Counted from the stretch's first letter, positions 47,297 to 56,385 are shown. The stretch is DNA of 64,000 nucleotides from Butyrivibrio sp. (GCA_022486625.1 JAKVKH010000005.1:55477-119476); one strand, 5' to 3'. The notes: generated by a model from the letters alone, not told the origin. Numbers and translations are program-made.

Positions 47297-48373
47297 CTAA
47301 ATTCCTTTACTCCGATTTTTCCAATCATCTCCCCAGTTTTGACTCCAATGATGAAGTGATACTGTATGCTCGGTAATTTGCTTAGTTTTTGTATAAAATC
47401 TGATTCCACACAAAAAATCAGTAGGTAAGCTCGTTATATTACCATTTTCAATTTGCTGAAGAGAATTATTGCGCTTCAATCCTTGCTTTTGCAAATATTC
47501 TGTCTGATATTTGGGCGAAGGGGTAAGCTTCATTTTTCCATTCGAATCAATAAATTTCCTCTCGCTATAATCATCCCGCATTCCTCTAATCACAGGATTC
47601 CCCTTTTCTGCTCCAAATCCCAACCCCAACGCAATCATTTGCGTTGACTCATAACCTACAAATGCATGAAAATGTTGTAGCTGATCCAATGATTTTATCA
47701 GTTCTACATCTGTATCCAAGTAAAATCCACCATATCTGTAAATTATATCCAATCTGGCATAATCCGGCACAAATCCCCACATACGATTTTCGTAAGCCTG
47801 CTTCATATACATATTCTGCGTGATATCATAGTTGCTTTCATCCCATCGAACAATTTCATAATCAGGACAGTATTTTTTCCATGATTCTATATAGTGCTCA
47901 TATTCATACGGAATTTTTTTCTTTCCAAACCAACAGTAATGAATAACTTTGGGAATGTATATGCCCCCTTTATATATACTATTTAATTGATCTTCATTAC
48001 ACATATAATCTGGATAATCATATATTTCACTTAAAATAATATATTTTATATGATTAAGTTCTTTAACCCTATTAATCTGTGCTTCAATATCCTGATAATG
48101 TATTGGCGTAATAAGTAGATAATCATTCTGACTTGCCTTTTTTATATAGTCATTTAACGAAATAATTGTACTTACATTTCCATAAACATCGACTTTCGTA
48201 TTCCATTTTAATGGATTATTATCAATAAACTCATAGATTATTTTACCTAATGGATATGATGGAGTTAACGCATTTTGATTCAAAATGGACTTGCCTGCTC
48301 CAAATGCATAAATCCTACATTCTCTGCCAATACTATATACTTCTGAAACAGATGCTTTAACATGCTCAGCCAT
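47297..48373 (-). CDS. GT32-type glycosyltransferase with N-terminal Rossmann module
   Basis: Residues 1-~105 are the shared Rossmann-like module (CRIYAFGAGKSILNQ, IYEFIDNNPLKWNTKVDVYG). Residues ~130-350 are a DXD-containing sugar transferase (KVIHYCWFGKKKIPYEYE, VPDYARLDIIYRYGGFYLDTDVEL, GFGAEKGNPV). GT32-type proteins often add hexose or phosphosugar in capsule synthesis. The ATG at 48373 lacks a strong RBS, and an IS66 remnant starts 86 bp upstream, so its original upstream context may have been lost. Confidence 0.86.
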   Translation of the reverse strand: MAEHVKASVSEVYSIGRECRIYAFGAGKSILNQNALTPSYPLGKIIYEFIDNNPLKWNTKVDVYGNVSTIISLNDYIKKASQNDYLLITPIHYQDIEAQINRVKELNHIKYIILSEIYDYPDYMCNEDQLNSIYKGGIYIPKVIHYCWFGKKKIPYEYEHYIESWKKYCPDYEIVRWDESNYDITQNMYMKQAYENRMWGFVPDYARLDIIYRYGGFYLDTDVELIKSLDQLQHFHAFVGYESTQMIALGLGFGAEKGNPVIRGMRDDYSERKFIDSNGKMKLTPSPKYQTEYLQKQGLKRNNSLQQIENGNITSLPTDFLCGIRFYTKTKQITEHTVSLHHWSQNWGDDWKNRSKGI

Positions 48374-48458
48374 AAATTTTCTGTATGGCAATCACAAAAA
48401 TCACCATATTTCCTTTCACTTTAAAATATTCTTATGTATCGTTTCAACAACTGAATAT

Positions 48459-48695
48459 ATGGCAGCACTCGCCTGGGTGAATGCCGATACTCCCAATGGT
48501 GCAAAGGTCAGTGCCATAATCTGCAGCATCGTCGAGACCGCAAACGCAAATGGTCTTAAAGTGCGAGAATATCTTGAACTGATCTTCACAGAGATGATGA
48601 AACACCAAGGCGAAAAAGACACAAGCTACATCTACGATCTTCTTCCATGGTTAAATGTTCAGAAGGCATGCAAACTGCCACCTGCTAAATCATAA
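48459..48695 (+). pseudogene. IS66 family transposase, C-terminal remnant
   Basis: The 78-codon frame matches the C-terminal element of IS66 transposases: NGAKVSAIICSIVETANANG, then LKVREYLELIFTEMM and the terminal DLLPWLNVQKAC. Everything before this is missing, so it cannot encode a working transposase. It lies on the opposite strand to the surrounding genes. Downstream are a plus-strand hairpin and a GTAA-ended IS terminus, so one end of the element remains. It marks past rearrangement within the AT-rich segment. Confidence 0.8.
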
Positions 48696-48734
48696 AAAAT
48701 TTTCAAGGTACAAAATCTATATGTAATCCCTCGG

Positions 48735-48762
48735 AAGCCGCTAACTACAGCGGCTTTCTTTA
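48735..48762 (+). terminator. Terminator of the IS66 remnant
   Basis: An 8-bp stem (AAGCCGCT / AGCGGCTT) with a 6-nt loop is followed on the plus strand by TCTTTATT. It lies 40 bp after the transposase stop. Confidence 0.6.
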
Positions 48763-48764
48763 TT

Positions 48765-48790
48765 GGGCGTACCTACGTTTGAACGTTTAC
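48765..48790 (+). mobile_element. Probable right terminal repeat of an IS66 element
   Basis: Read inward from 48790 the sequence starts GTAAACGTTCAAACG, and IS66-family ends characteristically begin GTAA. It follows the transposase remnant and its terminator. No matching left end was found in the 86 bp between the remnant and the GT32-like gene, so the element is truncated. The 69 bp from here to 48859 hold nothing recognisable. Confidence 0.5.
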
Positions 48791-48859
48791 AAATAGAGAT
48801 ATCTAAATCCCCCTCCGATAATCCTTGCTACACTTACATTACGCCTCTTTCATAAATAT

Positions 48860-50068
48860 TTATGTGAGCTTCTTTAAACATTCGCTTACTATGGATTTTG
48901 GATATACAAAAAGTATATTTTGTTTTTCCACACCTTCCTCTATTAATTCATCTCTTATCTCATCTGCAATTTTTTCATTTACCACCGCTATAAGCACCAT
49001 ATCATAATTATATTTGTCTATCACCTTTGGTGATTCTACATTAAGCCCTGCTTTTGTGAATCCATCATAATCCTTGTCAACCCATGCAATAACATTAATT
49101 ACCCCCACAAGTCTAAAGAATTCCATATAATCTCTTCCAACTTTCCCTGCTCCATATAATATGATATTATGTCCCCCTTTGCTCAATAATTCTTTATATG
49201 GCGGCACATAATTTGGTACCAATATATCATCTGAAAAGCCAAATCTATAATTAATTCCATCAAGAACAACTCTCAATACATATTGTTTCAATTTATTTAA
49301 TAATATGTTCGCATAAATACTTTCAGAAAACTTCTTTTTCATATACAAATAGTATGCATTTATATCCATAAAACATTGCTCATCCTGTCCATGAAGCATT
49401 GATTGTTTTCTTTGTCTATAGTGATATAATGCTTTGTTAATAAAAGATATTTTCCTTGTTGACAATGTTGTCGGATATATACATATGCTATCTTCTCCAC
49501 CTCTAATTTGATCCTCAACACACATCAGATTATTGTATAGTAAATCTCGTTTCACCAATTTATCACAATATGCACCAGAAAAAACCCCATTATCTGCATC
49601 TGCAGCATAAAAGTGTGTCGTAAGTAACGCCCCAATATCTTCCATCGAATAAGTACCGTCTTTTACACTAAAACTTCGTTTAACATAAGAAAATTCATTA
49701 GTTTCGATCATCATTTTACATACCGTCATTTCCGAATGACCATTAATACATCCAGAATATAATATCTCGTACATATCCGCGTCAACCCAGTCATCACTGT
49801 CAACAAATCCAGCATATACCCCTTCTGCCGCACATAATCCACATTTTCTAGCATTAATACTTCCCCTGTGCTCATTATGTATCACCCTAACTCTTGAATC
49901 TCTCATCTTATATTCATTACAGATTTCTAAAGAACGATCAGATGATCCATCATCAACTAATATTATCTCTATTTTCTTATATGTCTGATTTACTACACTA
50001 CCTATACATCTTTGTAAATAATTTTCAGTATTATATATTGGAATAATGATACTAATCAAATCATTCAT
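48860..50068 (-). CDS. GT2 glycosyltransferase with C-terminal Rossmann module
   Basis: This 402-residue protein has a GT2 domain (MNDLISIIIPIYNTENYLQR, ILVDDGSSDRSLEIC, AGFVDSDDWVDADMYEIL) and a C-terminal Rossmann-like module near residues 305-395 (NIILYGAGKVGRDYMEFF, VIAWVDKDYDGFT, YDMVLIAVVNEKI). RBS AAAGGAGACCAACT precedes the ATG. It is of the same construction as the protein encoded at 39852-41246 and may have arisen from a shared ancestor. Confidence 0.9.
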   Translation of the reverse strand: MNDLISIIIPIYNTENYLQRCIGSVVNQTYKKIEIILVDDGSSDRSLEICNEYKMRDSRVRVIHNEHRGSINARKCGLCAAEGVYAGFVDSDDWVDADMYEILYSGCINGHSEMTVCKMMIETNEFSYVKRSFSVKDGTYSMEDIGALLTTHFYAADADNGVFSGAYCDKLVKRDLLYNNLMCVEDQIRGGEDSICIYPTTLSTRKISFINKALYHYRQRKQSMLHGQDEQCFMDINAYYLYMKKKFSESIYANILLNKLKQYVLRVVLDGINYRFGFSDDILVPNYVPPYKELLSKGGHNIILYGAGKVGRDYMEFFRLVGVINVIAWVDKDYDGFTKAGLNVESPKVIDKYNYDMVLIAVVNEKIADEIRDELIEEGVEKQNILFVYPKSIVSECLKKLT

Positions 50069-50085
50069 AGTTGGTCTCCTTTATA

Positions 50086-50967
50086 TCATTTCTTCAAATA
50101 TGCAACTATGTAATCTGCACTTTGCTGTTCTTCACAACATTTTTTAAATAACTCTTCAAGTGTTCCTGATATTATATCTGCCTGAATATGTCCACACGGC
50201 TTTTTATCGCGAAGCCACATCATTGCATTTGTTAATCCATATCTCTGTTTCTGTTCAATAATTACATTATTAAATCCAGCCTTTACACACGCCAGCTTAA
50301 ATGCTCTTGCACTTAATACCCATGGATGTTGATAACTGAACAAGAATTGTTCATATTCATGCCCTATAAATTTTCTTAATAAAGGAGCATCTGTAGGTGT
50401 TCCTACAATTGCCGTCCCATCTTTTTTTAACAAGTCATAAATATCTCTCAAAAAACTAATTGGATCATCAACATGTTCTATAACATCAAAGGATGTTACA
50501 ACATCTGCTTCAATTCCCTTTTTGACCGCATTTGCTGAATAATCTGTTACCAAATAACCTTTTTTTTCTAACCCCATTCTATATATATTAGATGGTTCAA
50601 TTGCTATAACTTCACTTGCTACCCCACTAATAAAATCCAAAAAACTTCCACCACCACAACCTACATCGGCAACCCTTTTATGCCTAAAAATATTCGTCCC
50701 TGTATAATTTAACTTTTCCAATACCTCTGTATCATGAATTTTGTAGTATGATTCAATATCTGCGCTATTTTCTAACTCTTTACGATATTTTTCGCTCTCA
50801 TAATACTCCTTATTTGAGTCTGGAATAACATCATGCCAAATTACTCCACAGTTGTCACATTGATACATTTTATACTTTTGATCTGTAATTTTTCCTACTT
50901 CTCCGTTTCGAATATAGTCATTATATATAACTTTTATATTTTCTGATGAACATATTTTACACTTCAT
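50086..50967 (-). CDS. SAM-dependent methyltransferase with N-terminal zinc-ribbon-like motif
   Basis: This 293-residue protein has CKIC near residues 3-6 and CDNCGVIWHD near 37-46, a four-Cys metal site as in C-methyltransferase-type sugar enzymes. A class I methyltransferase domain follows (VADVGCGGGSFLDFIS, VIAIEPSN, VTSFDVIEHVDDPISFLRD, GTAIVGTPTDA). It may methylate a sugar, a nucleotide sugar or the end of a chain. It overlaps the phosphatase gene by 11 bp and is translated after it, with RBS GAGGTGTATAG. Confidence 0.88.
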   Translation of the reverse strand: MKCKICSSENIKVIYNDYIRNGEVGKITDQKYKMYQCDNCGVIWHDVIPDSNKEYYESEKYRKELENSADIESYYKIHDTEVLEKLNYTGTNIFRHKRVADVGCGGGSFLDFISGVASEVIAIEPSNIYRMGLEKKGYLVTDYSANAVKKGIEADVVTSFDVIEHVDDPISFLRDIYDLLKKDGTAIVGTPTDAPLLRKFIGHEYEQFLFSYQHPWVLSARAFKLACVKAGFNNVIIEQKQRYGLTNAMMWLRDKKPCGHIQADIISGTLEELFKKCCEEQQSADYIVAYLKK

Positions 50968-51460
50968 CTATACACCTCGTATTATATTCTGATATCCACT
51001 CAATAAAATCTCTAACCGCACCATTCCCGCCAGAAAAAGCACTTATAAAATCCGCACTATCTTGTATCGCTTTAACAGCATCTTGTGGACAACCAACCAC
51101 CCCGCCTGCTCGCTTTACGACTTGCATACATTCAAAATCATTCAAATCATCCCCAATATACGCTACTTCTTTTAAGTTTAATCCCAAATTTCTCCTACAC
51201 ATTTCCAAGTTTTCAATTTTGTGAACAGCACCTTGATAAATGTTTTTTATTCCCAACTCATTACATCTGATTTTCAAAATATCACTTGCTCTTCCAGTAA
51301 TAACTATTGGTATGATTTTCTCTTGTGGCAATATATTATGGATACCATATCCGTCTTTTATGCTAAATACTTTAAATATTTCTCCCTCATTTCCTATATA
51401 AATCTTTCCATCTGTAAGCGTCCCATCGACATCCATAATCAAATAATTTATTTTATTCAT
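50957..51460 (-). CDS. HAD phosphatase of the KdsC (Kdo-8-phosphate phosphatase) type
   Basis: This 167-residue protein has the KdsC length and motifs: nucleophile Asp in MDVDGTLTDGKIYI, then SIKDGYGIHN, VITGRAS, and YIGDDLNDFECMQ. KdsC enzymes remove phosphate from Kdo-8-phosphate or related nonulosonate 9-phosphates, and no cap domain is present. It lies directly between a DRE-TIM aldolase and a methyltransferase, with a CMP-sugar synthetase next. It therefore probably dephosphorylates the aldolase product before CMP activation (inference). Confidence 0.9.
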   Translation of the reverse strand: MNKINYLIMDVDGTLTDGKIYIGNEGEIFKVFSIKDGYGIHNILPQEKIIPIVITGRASDILKIRCNELGIKNIYQGAVHKIENLEMCRRNLGLNLKEVAYIGDDLNDFECMQVVKRAGGVVGCPQDAVKAIQDSADFISAFSGGNGAVRDFIEWISEYNTRCIDEV

Positions 51461-51462
51461 AA

Positions 51463-53091
51463 TTAATTCACTTTCCTTATTGCCGCTTCAAATTTGCTAG
51501 GTGTAAGAAAATTAATCAAACAATTCCCTTCAAGCGTTTTAGAAATATCGGACAACATCTTCATCGTTTCAGAATTAATTAAATTATAATCATCTACATG
51601 CCTGTCATTTTGAAAGGAATCATCAATATAATTACTCTCATTCTTCGGCTCAAATCCATCAAAGCCTGCCAAAGTTATTTCTTTAACTCCTATCCGTTTT
51701 AACAAGTTAATTAACATCATTGTAGAATTTTCAAAATACCTATATCCTCTGTTTATAACGCTATAATAATTTATTACCACATCACTTGACGTGTCTGAAT
51801 GTATATTAGAAGTTATAATTACAGTCTTTCCCTTACGTTCCTCTGTTAAATTTGTATACCTTTTTAAATTTCCAAAAAAAGCTAGTACTTCTGCATATTC
51901 AGATATATAATTCACACTAATAATCACTGGCTTCTTCAAGCTAATATAATTTTTAATTTTTGTCCTTTGAGTAGTCAACGTATTGCCCGGTACAAGAACC
52001 AGCACCTCTTTATCACCCATCTTTTGTCTCAGACATTGAAGCGCATGCGTATCATCTATTTTTTCCGCAATATACTGAATATATATTTTTTCTATATTGT
52101 CATAATCATATCTTTGCCTTACCTCTGGATCTATCATTGAAACAAGATTTTTTATATCTTTTGTATTCAACCTATACTTTTCTGTTAAATAAATTACATT
52201 ATTGGGATGTGCTTTATATATCCCCGACATCATTGCTGGAATAGAATAGCCCCATTTATGCTTTTGAGCATACTTATATATATTGTCATCAATTATGTCT
52301 AAAATTTCATCAAATTCATAATTGTAATTCATTTTTCTGACAAGATAATCAACAATCAATTCTGTATTTAAATTTCCTGCCGCTTTGCCCATACCGTTAA
52401 GAGTTCCATCAATTATTATCTGCCTCGTTCCATTACTTAATTTAATTACTTCCTGTGCAAGCGCAAACGATAATTGATAATTATTATGTGAATGAAAATC
52501 AATACATATATCATCATTCAAATTATGTCCTACAAGTCCATATATACGATCTATATCATCAATATACATCGCTCCATAAGTATCAACAATTCCAAAACAA
52601 TATGGATGTATCTCATTAATCATGTTCAACATTTCCAGTAATTCTAAATCTGAATAATTAAGAGTATTCACCCCTTGTATAAATAATTTATACCCACATG
52701 CCATAATTCTTTTTGCACACTGAATTATGTCATTTCTAGAATTCGTATAATCTTTTTTTGTAAATCCAAGTCTAATACCATCCACTGAACCCTTATCTTT
52801 CATCTTTAATACATTAAAATCGTACATACCATAATCGATGAATGCTACATACATTATATTTTTTCTGGTTCTGTCTAAAAATGGGCTTATTTGCTTCATG
52901 TCCGTAAAAAAAGTACTTCCACCAGTATAATTCACCTTTTTTCTATCTCTGATAAACCCAACTTCTATGATATCTATCTTGGCATTACTTAATCTTGACG
53001 TAATGTCACGAATCTCCTTATCTGAAAATTCACAATTAATAATTCTTCCGCCGTCACGAAGTGTGCAATCTAAAATTCTAACATTTTTCAT
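51463..53091 (-). CDS. DRE-TIM (HMGL-like) aldolase fused to a DUF115-like domain
   Basis: Residues 1-~300 form a DRE-TIM metallolyase/aldolase of the 4-hydroxy-2-oxovalerate aldolase type: ILDCTLRDGGRIINCEF, metal ligands in FHSHNNYQL, and DGTLNGMGKAAGNLNTELI. Residues ~345-542 form a second domain (VLVLVPGNTLTTQRTKI, VIITSNIHSD, FENSTMMLINLLKRIGVKE then ITLAGFDGF) resembling the C-terminal DUF115-like part of the neighbouring protein at 53776-55116. Pyruvate or another 2-oxo acid condensation is expected from the first domain. With the KdsC-like phosphatase and CMP-sugar synthetase it suggests synthesis of a ulosonic-acid-like sugar, replacing the usual KdsA/NeuB synthase. RBS GAGGTGTTATGAG. 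Confidence 0.82.
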   Translation of the reverse strand: MKNVRILDCTLRDGGRIINCEFSDKEIRDITSRLSNAKIDIIEVGFIRDRKKVNYTGGSTFFTDMKQISPFLDRTRKNIMYVAFIDYGMYDFNVLKMKDKGSVDGIRLGFTKKDYTNSRNDIIQCAKRIMACGYKLFIQGVNTLNYSDLELLEMLNMINEIHPYCFGIVDTYGAMYIDDIDRIYGLVGHNLNDDICIDFHSHNNYQLSFALAQEVIKLSNGTRQIIIDGTLNGMGKAAGNLNTELIVDYLVRKMNYNYEFDEILDIIDDNIYKYAQKHKWGYSIPAMMSGIYKAHPNNVIYLTEKYRLNTKDIKNLVSMIDPEVRQRYDYDNIEKIYIQYIAEKIDDTHALQCLRQKMGDKEVLVLVPGNTLTTQRTKIKNYISLKKPVIISVNYISEYAEVLAFFGNLKRYTNLTEERKGKTVIITSNIHSDTSSDVVINYYSVINRGYRYFENSTMMLINLLKRIGVKEITLAGFDGFEPKNESNYIDDSFQNDRHVDDYNLINSETMKMLSDISKTLEGNCLINFLTPSKFEAAIRKVN

Positions 53092-53108
53092 CTCATAACA
53101 CCTCGATT

Positions 53109-53765
53109 CTATATCTTATGTTCTGCCAAATATTTACCAGCAATTTCAGCAAAACAAAAGTCTTCTTGCGTATCAATATCTATTGCTTCAATTTGATTAA
53201 CCACCGCAATATATGGTTTATTCCCAATACGTTGTCCCAATTTTGTATATACTTCTTTACGAAAAATGAAAAAAGCTCCTGTTTCCATATACATAGGCTC
53301 AAGATCCTGTGTTCGAACGATATTCTGCAAATTATAATTTACTGTTTTTCCTTGATACCACATATAATCTTTTATCTCTCGGGCAGAAAACGCTGAATCA
53401 AATTCTCCACTAATCACTTTGTTTAATGCATTCTGAATTGTTTCACTTTTAATATACGGCTGGGTAACATGAATAAGTACATAAATATCAGCATCAACCT
53501 CTCTTACAAATTGGTCAATGATTTGTAAACCTTTTGTTTCAGGCTGATCCAACGATATGTCACGCTGCATATATTCTAATCCATTAGGAATAAACTCTTT
53601 TATCTTTGGATTACTACAATATACATATTTCTTATCTATCGTTCTAATTTGGTTTAACGTTTCAAAAAGATAGTTACAAAGTGGCTTTCCATTCAATTTC
53701 ATAATATTCTTTCCGGGAAGCCTTTCATTATTCAATTTTATAGGTATGAAAGCGACAATTCTCAT
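53109..53765 (-). CDS. CMP-sugar synthetase (acylneuraminate/Kdo cytidylyltransferase family)
   Basis: This 218-residue protein has the N-terminal nucleotide-binding motif IPIKLNNERLPGKN. Further features are KPLCNYLFETL, VLIHVTQPYIKSETIQNAL, DSAFSAREIKDYMW and DIDTQEDFCFAE. Members load CMP onto Kdo, sialic, legionaminic or pseudaminic acids. TTGGAGAAAA decides the ATG at 53765; the frame extends to 53804 into the next gene. The true substrate is unknown. It is probably the product of the aldolase/phosphatase pair encoded just downstream. Confidence 0.9.
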   Translation of the reverse strand: MRIVAFIPIKLNNERLPGKNIMKLNGKPLCNYLFETLNQIRTIDKKYVYCSNPKIKEFIPNGLEYMQRDISLDQPETKGLQIIDQFVREVDADIYVLIHVTQPYIKSETIQNALNKVISGEFDSAFSAREIKDYMWYQGKTVNYNLQNIVRTQDLEPMYMETGAFFIFRKEVYTKLGQRIGNKPYIAVVNQIEAIDIDTQEDFCFAEIAGKYLAEHKI

Positions 53766-53775
53766 TTTTCTCCAA

Positions 53776-55116
53776 TCATTTCTTACAAACTTCATCAAAA
53801 TCAACCCTTGGAAATTCTTCTAGCATTCCACCTCTGGTTGCATTATATATTTTTATCCCATGTTCCTCTGCATACTTGTGCGCTCTTCTATATGCAGCAA
53901 ATAAATGCGTAAAATCCGAATGATTCTTTATATTAGTTCCATAGTATCCTTTTATAAAATGATTACTATCATTCCTAGCACTTCCTTCAATATTGCAATC
54001 TGTTCCGATCAGATATATCTCCCTAAAACCTAAAGAAAATGCCATTTGTAAACAATCATAAACAACCGACCCACCCCAATATATTCCATTTTCAATATTA
54101 TCTGATATTTCTGGTTCTTCCCATACTGTCTCATCTCTTATTACATGATATTTGTAAATATTATTTTGTTCCTCAATTAATCCCCTATTTTCTGACCAAA
54201 ACAAAGGGCTTTCATCACTAAAAAGCTTATACCTAACATCTAGCTTTATTAATTCCTTTGCATTCTGCTCCATTACCTCCCCATCTGTTACAACATAAAA
54301 ATCAGGTCTCCATTCTGTTTTTTCAAACGCCAAATAAGAACGATTCATTCCAAATGAAATTTCATGATTAATATTAATCGCATCTAGATCTGATATTTTG
54401 AGACTTGGTCCTGTTGCTACAATAAAACATCTTTTTATTGAAAAATAATTTTCCATTAATATTTTCAGCTTTGGATATTGATACCTTTTTAAATAAGAAA
54501 AGCTATAAAATATAATTTCATTTTTATTGACCCCATATTCTTTTTTCTTTAACCCAATTTTTCTGTCAGTTATCAATATTTTATAGGGTTCACTTTTTAT
54601 TTCTTTTTCGTATGCAAAACGATATTCTGTTTCTCGTTCTATATAATTTTCAAATTTTGGATTCATATCTGTAATAAAGAAAACTTTCTTATATCCATGC
54701 ATATCCAAATATTCATACAAAAGCATGCTAAATAGATTAGCTCCTAAAATTCCATAGTTAATTTCTTTTTCGATTATGCATTTTTCCAATAACATCTCAT
54801 CAAATGGAATTTTTCCAAGTTTCCCTTCCAATATTAGTTCCCCAGGGTTATCAATATAAATAAAGTACTGTATTATATCTTTTTCGTCTAATCTCAATAC
54901 TATTTCATTAATACTTTGCGGCGATTGAATTGCTATAACAATTGCATACTTCTGATAGAAATCAAGATATTGTTTATATGTAATAACCCTTTTTGAATGA
55001 AACACTCCTCCTATTTTTTTTTTATCTGAATCTATGTATGCAACTATATTCTCTTCCTTTAAACATTTGACTGCCTGTTCTCCATAATATCCCGTGCCCC
55101 ATATAACATATTTCAT
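53776..55116 (-). CDS. Rossmann-module protein with DUF115/MptE-like C-terminal domain, possible CMP-sugar transferase
   Basis: This 446-residue protein begins with the Rossmann-like module (KYVIWGTGYYGEQAVKCL, IVAYIDSDKKKIG) and appears to have a second copy near 115-210 (INYGILGANLFSMLLYEYL). From ~225 it has a DUF115-like domain (CFIVATGPSLKISDLDAI, SFGMNRSYLAFEKTEWRPDF, YVVTDGEVM, GGSVVYDCLQMAFSLGFRE then IYLIGTDCNIEG). DUF115 proteins include the flagellin Maf proteins linked with CMP-nonulosonate transfer. As neighbour of a CMP-sugar synthetase it is a fair candidate transferase. RBS AAGGAGAAGATTAGTAT. Confidence 0.8.
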   Translation of the reverse strand: MKYVIWGTGYYGEQAVKCLKEENIVAYIDSDKKKIGGVFHSKRVITYKQYLDFYQKYAIVIAIQSPQSINEIVLRLDEKDIIQYFIYIDNPGELILEGKLGKIPFDEMLLEKCIIEKEINYGILGANLFSMLLYEYLDMHGYKKVFFITDMNPKFENYIERETEYRFAYEKEIKSEPYKILITDRKIGLKKKEYGVNKNEIIFYSFSYLKRYQYPKLKILMENYFSIKRCFIVATGPSLKISDLDAININHEISFGMNRSYLAFEKTEWRPDFYVVTDGEVMEQNAKELIKLDVRYKLFSDESPLFWSENRGLIEEQNNIYKYHVIRDETVWEEPEISDNIENGIYWGGSVVYDCLQMAFSLGFREIYLIGTDCNIEGSARNDSNHFIKGYYGTNIKNHSDFTHLFAAYRRAHKYAEEHGIKIYNATRGGMLEEFPRVDFDEVCKK

Positions 55117-55119
55117 ATA

Positions 55120-56385
55120 CTAATCTTCTCCTTGCAATTTATGAAAAATGATACTTTGAATTAAATCCACCACCTTATTAGATGCATTTCCTTTATTAAC
55201 AAGACTCAAAGCTTGATTCATATGACTAATTTCATACATATAGTTTGCTATATTAAACTCCATAATATTCTTATGCATTTCATCATTATTCCGTGCCACC
55301 GGATATGGCAAAATAACATCAACTCCAGGTGCCATTTTCTTATTATTTCTAATTGGTTCCGGAGGATTTATATTAAAAAACATATCTCCCCTGTCTTTCA
55401 CAAATGTATCTAAATCATCAATATACAAGAATGCAGGAATTCCCACATAACTGGCATCTATTGCTGCACTGGAATAATCTGTCACAATCGCATCTACTGC
55501 AGCAAGTATTTCACACATGTCATCTTCATTACTGACATCTATCACATGTTCCCTGATTCCATCCAGCGGATATTTATCAATCTGACTTGCTAGTTGTGGG
55601 TGAAGACGCATAAATAAATACCATTCGCCACCAAACTTTTCGGTAAATGTCTGCATCATTCTTTCAAAATCAAGATCTGTCTGTTCAATATATACCCCAC
55701 GTTTTGTCTTTTGCCCCTTTTCTCTATAAGTAGGCGCAAACATAACAATCTTTGACGTCGCAGATAAGTTGTATTTTTCTCTGATAATAATTCTCTGTTC
55801 ATCTCTGTTGTTTACCATTATGTCACATCTAGGGCACCCAACATTTAAATATTTACCCGAATATACAAGTCCTTTCGGATATGCCTCCAGGCACCATTCT
55901 GAATTTGTAACTACATAATCTATCATATCTGAATCATTTTTGCTGACCATGTAAGCTATTTTTGAAAAACCCTCACCTCTCCATTCTCCAATCGCTTTAA
56001 ATCCAACTGCACCATGCCATGTTTGAATATATAATTGCTTTTCTCTTTTCTTTGTTCCCAACGGTTTACGGTAATTATCAATCCAGATTTTTGATGTTGA
56101 TAAATGATATGCACGATTCCATGTATTGTTTTTTTTCTTTATAATATATTCTGGAAATGTTTTGCTCATATCATTTACAAACCATATAAACTTATACTTA
56201 TTGCTTCTTCGATGCATCTCTTCCACTATATATTTGGGATTACATCCAAATCCACCTTTTCCTTCATACGTACATACTGCAATTTTATTATTTTGTATCG
56301 GAAAAACACGCATCATATAAAATAAAATACTATTTCCAAATGCCTTTATTTTTCTGTAAAAAATATAGCGCTCCTCTTTGTTCAT
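55120..56385 (-). CDS. CDP-glycerol glycerophosphotransferase family protein (TagB/TagF-like)
   Basis: This 421-residue protein shows the family's C-terminal GT-B signature: YIQTWHGAVGFKAIGEW near residue 123, GCPRCDIMV, IVMFAPTYREKGQK, LFMRLHPQLASQI and VDAIVTDYSSAAIDASYVG near 303. Members transfer glycerol phosphate or ribitol phosphate from CDP-polyol to teichoic-acid-like polymers. The nearby cytidylyltransferase fusions could supply such a donor. RBS GAGGAAAAGT. It is the last AT-rich gene before composition changes at about 56.4 kb. Confidence 0.9.
   Translation of the reverse strand: MNKEERYIFYRKIKAFGNSILFYMMRVFPIQNNKIAVCTYEGKGGFGCNPKYIVEEMHRRSNKYKFIWFVNDMSKTFPEYIIKKKNNTWNRAYHLSTSKIWIDNYRKPLGTKKREKQLYIQTWHGAVGFKAIGEWRGEGFSKIAYMVSKNDSDMIDYVVTNSEWCLEAYPKGLVYSGKYLNVGCPRCDIMVNNRDEQRIIIREKYNLSATSKIVMFAPTYREKGQKTKRGVYIEQTDLDFERMMQTFTEKFGGEWYLFMRLHPQLASQIDKYPLDGIREHVIDVSNEDDMCEILAAVDAIVTDYSSAAIDASYVGIPAFLYIDDLDTFVKDRGDMFFNINPPEPIRNNKKMAPGVDVILPYPVARNNDEMHKNIMEFNIANYMYEISHMNQALSLVNKGNASNKVVDLIQSIIFHKLQGED

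Noticed and set aside
51463..53091. Reading the aldolase as a leucine-pathway isopropylmalate/citramalate synthase or HMG-CoA lyase
   Set aside because: Motifs fit the 4-hydroxy-2-oxovalerate-aldolase branch better, and no leucine or ketone-body genes are nearby; the C-terminal domain and neighbours point to surface sugar synthesis.
53776..55116. Calling this protein an archaeal-type pterin pyrophosphokinase (MptE)
   Set aside because: Only the DUF115-like fold is shared; the gene lies among polymer genes and carries the cluster's Rossmann module.
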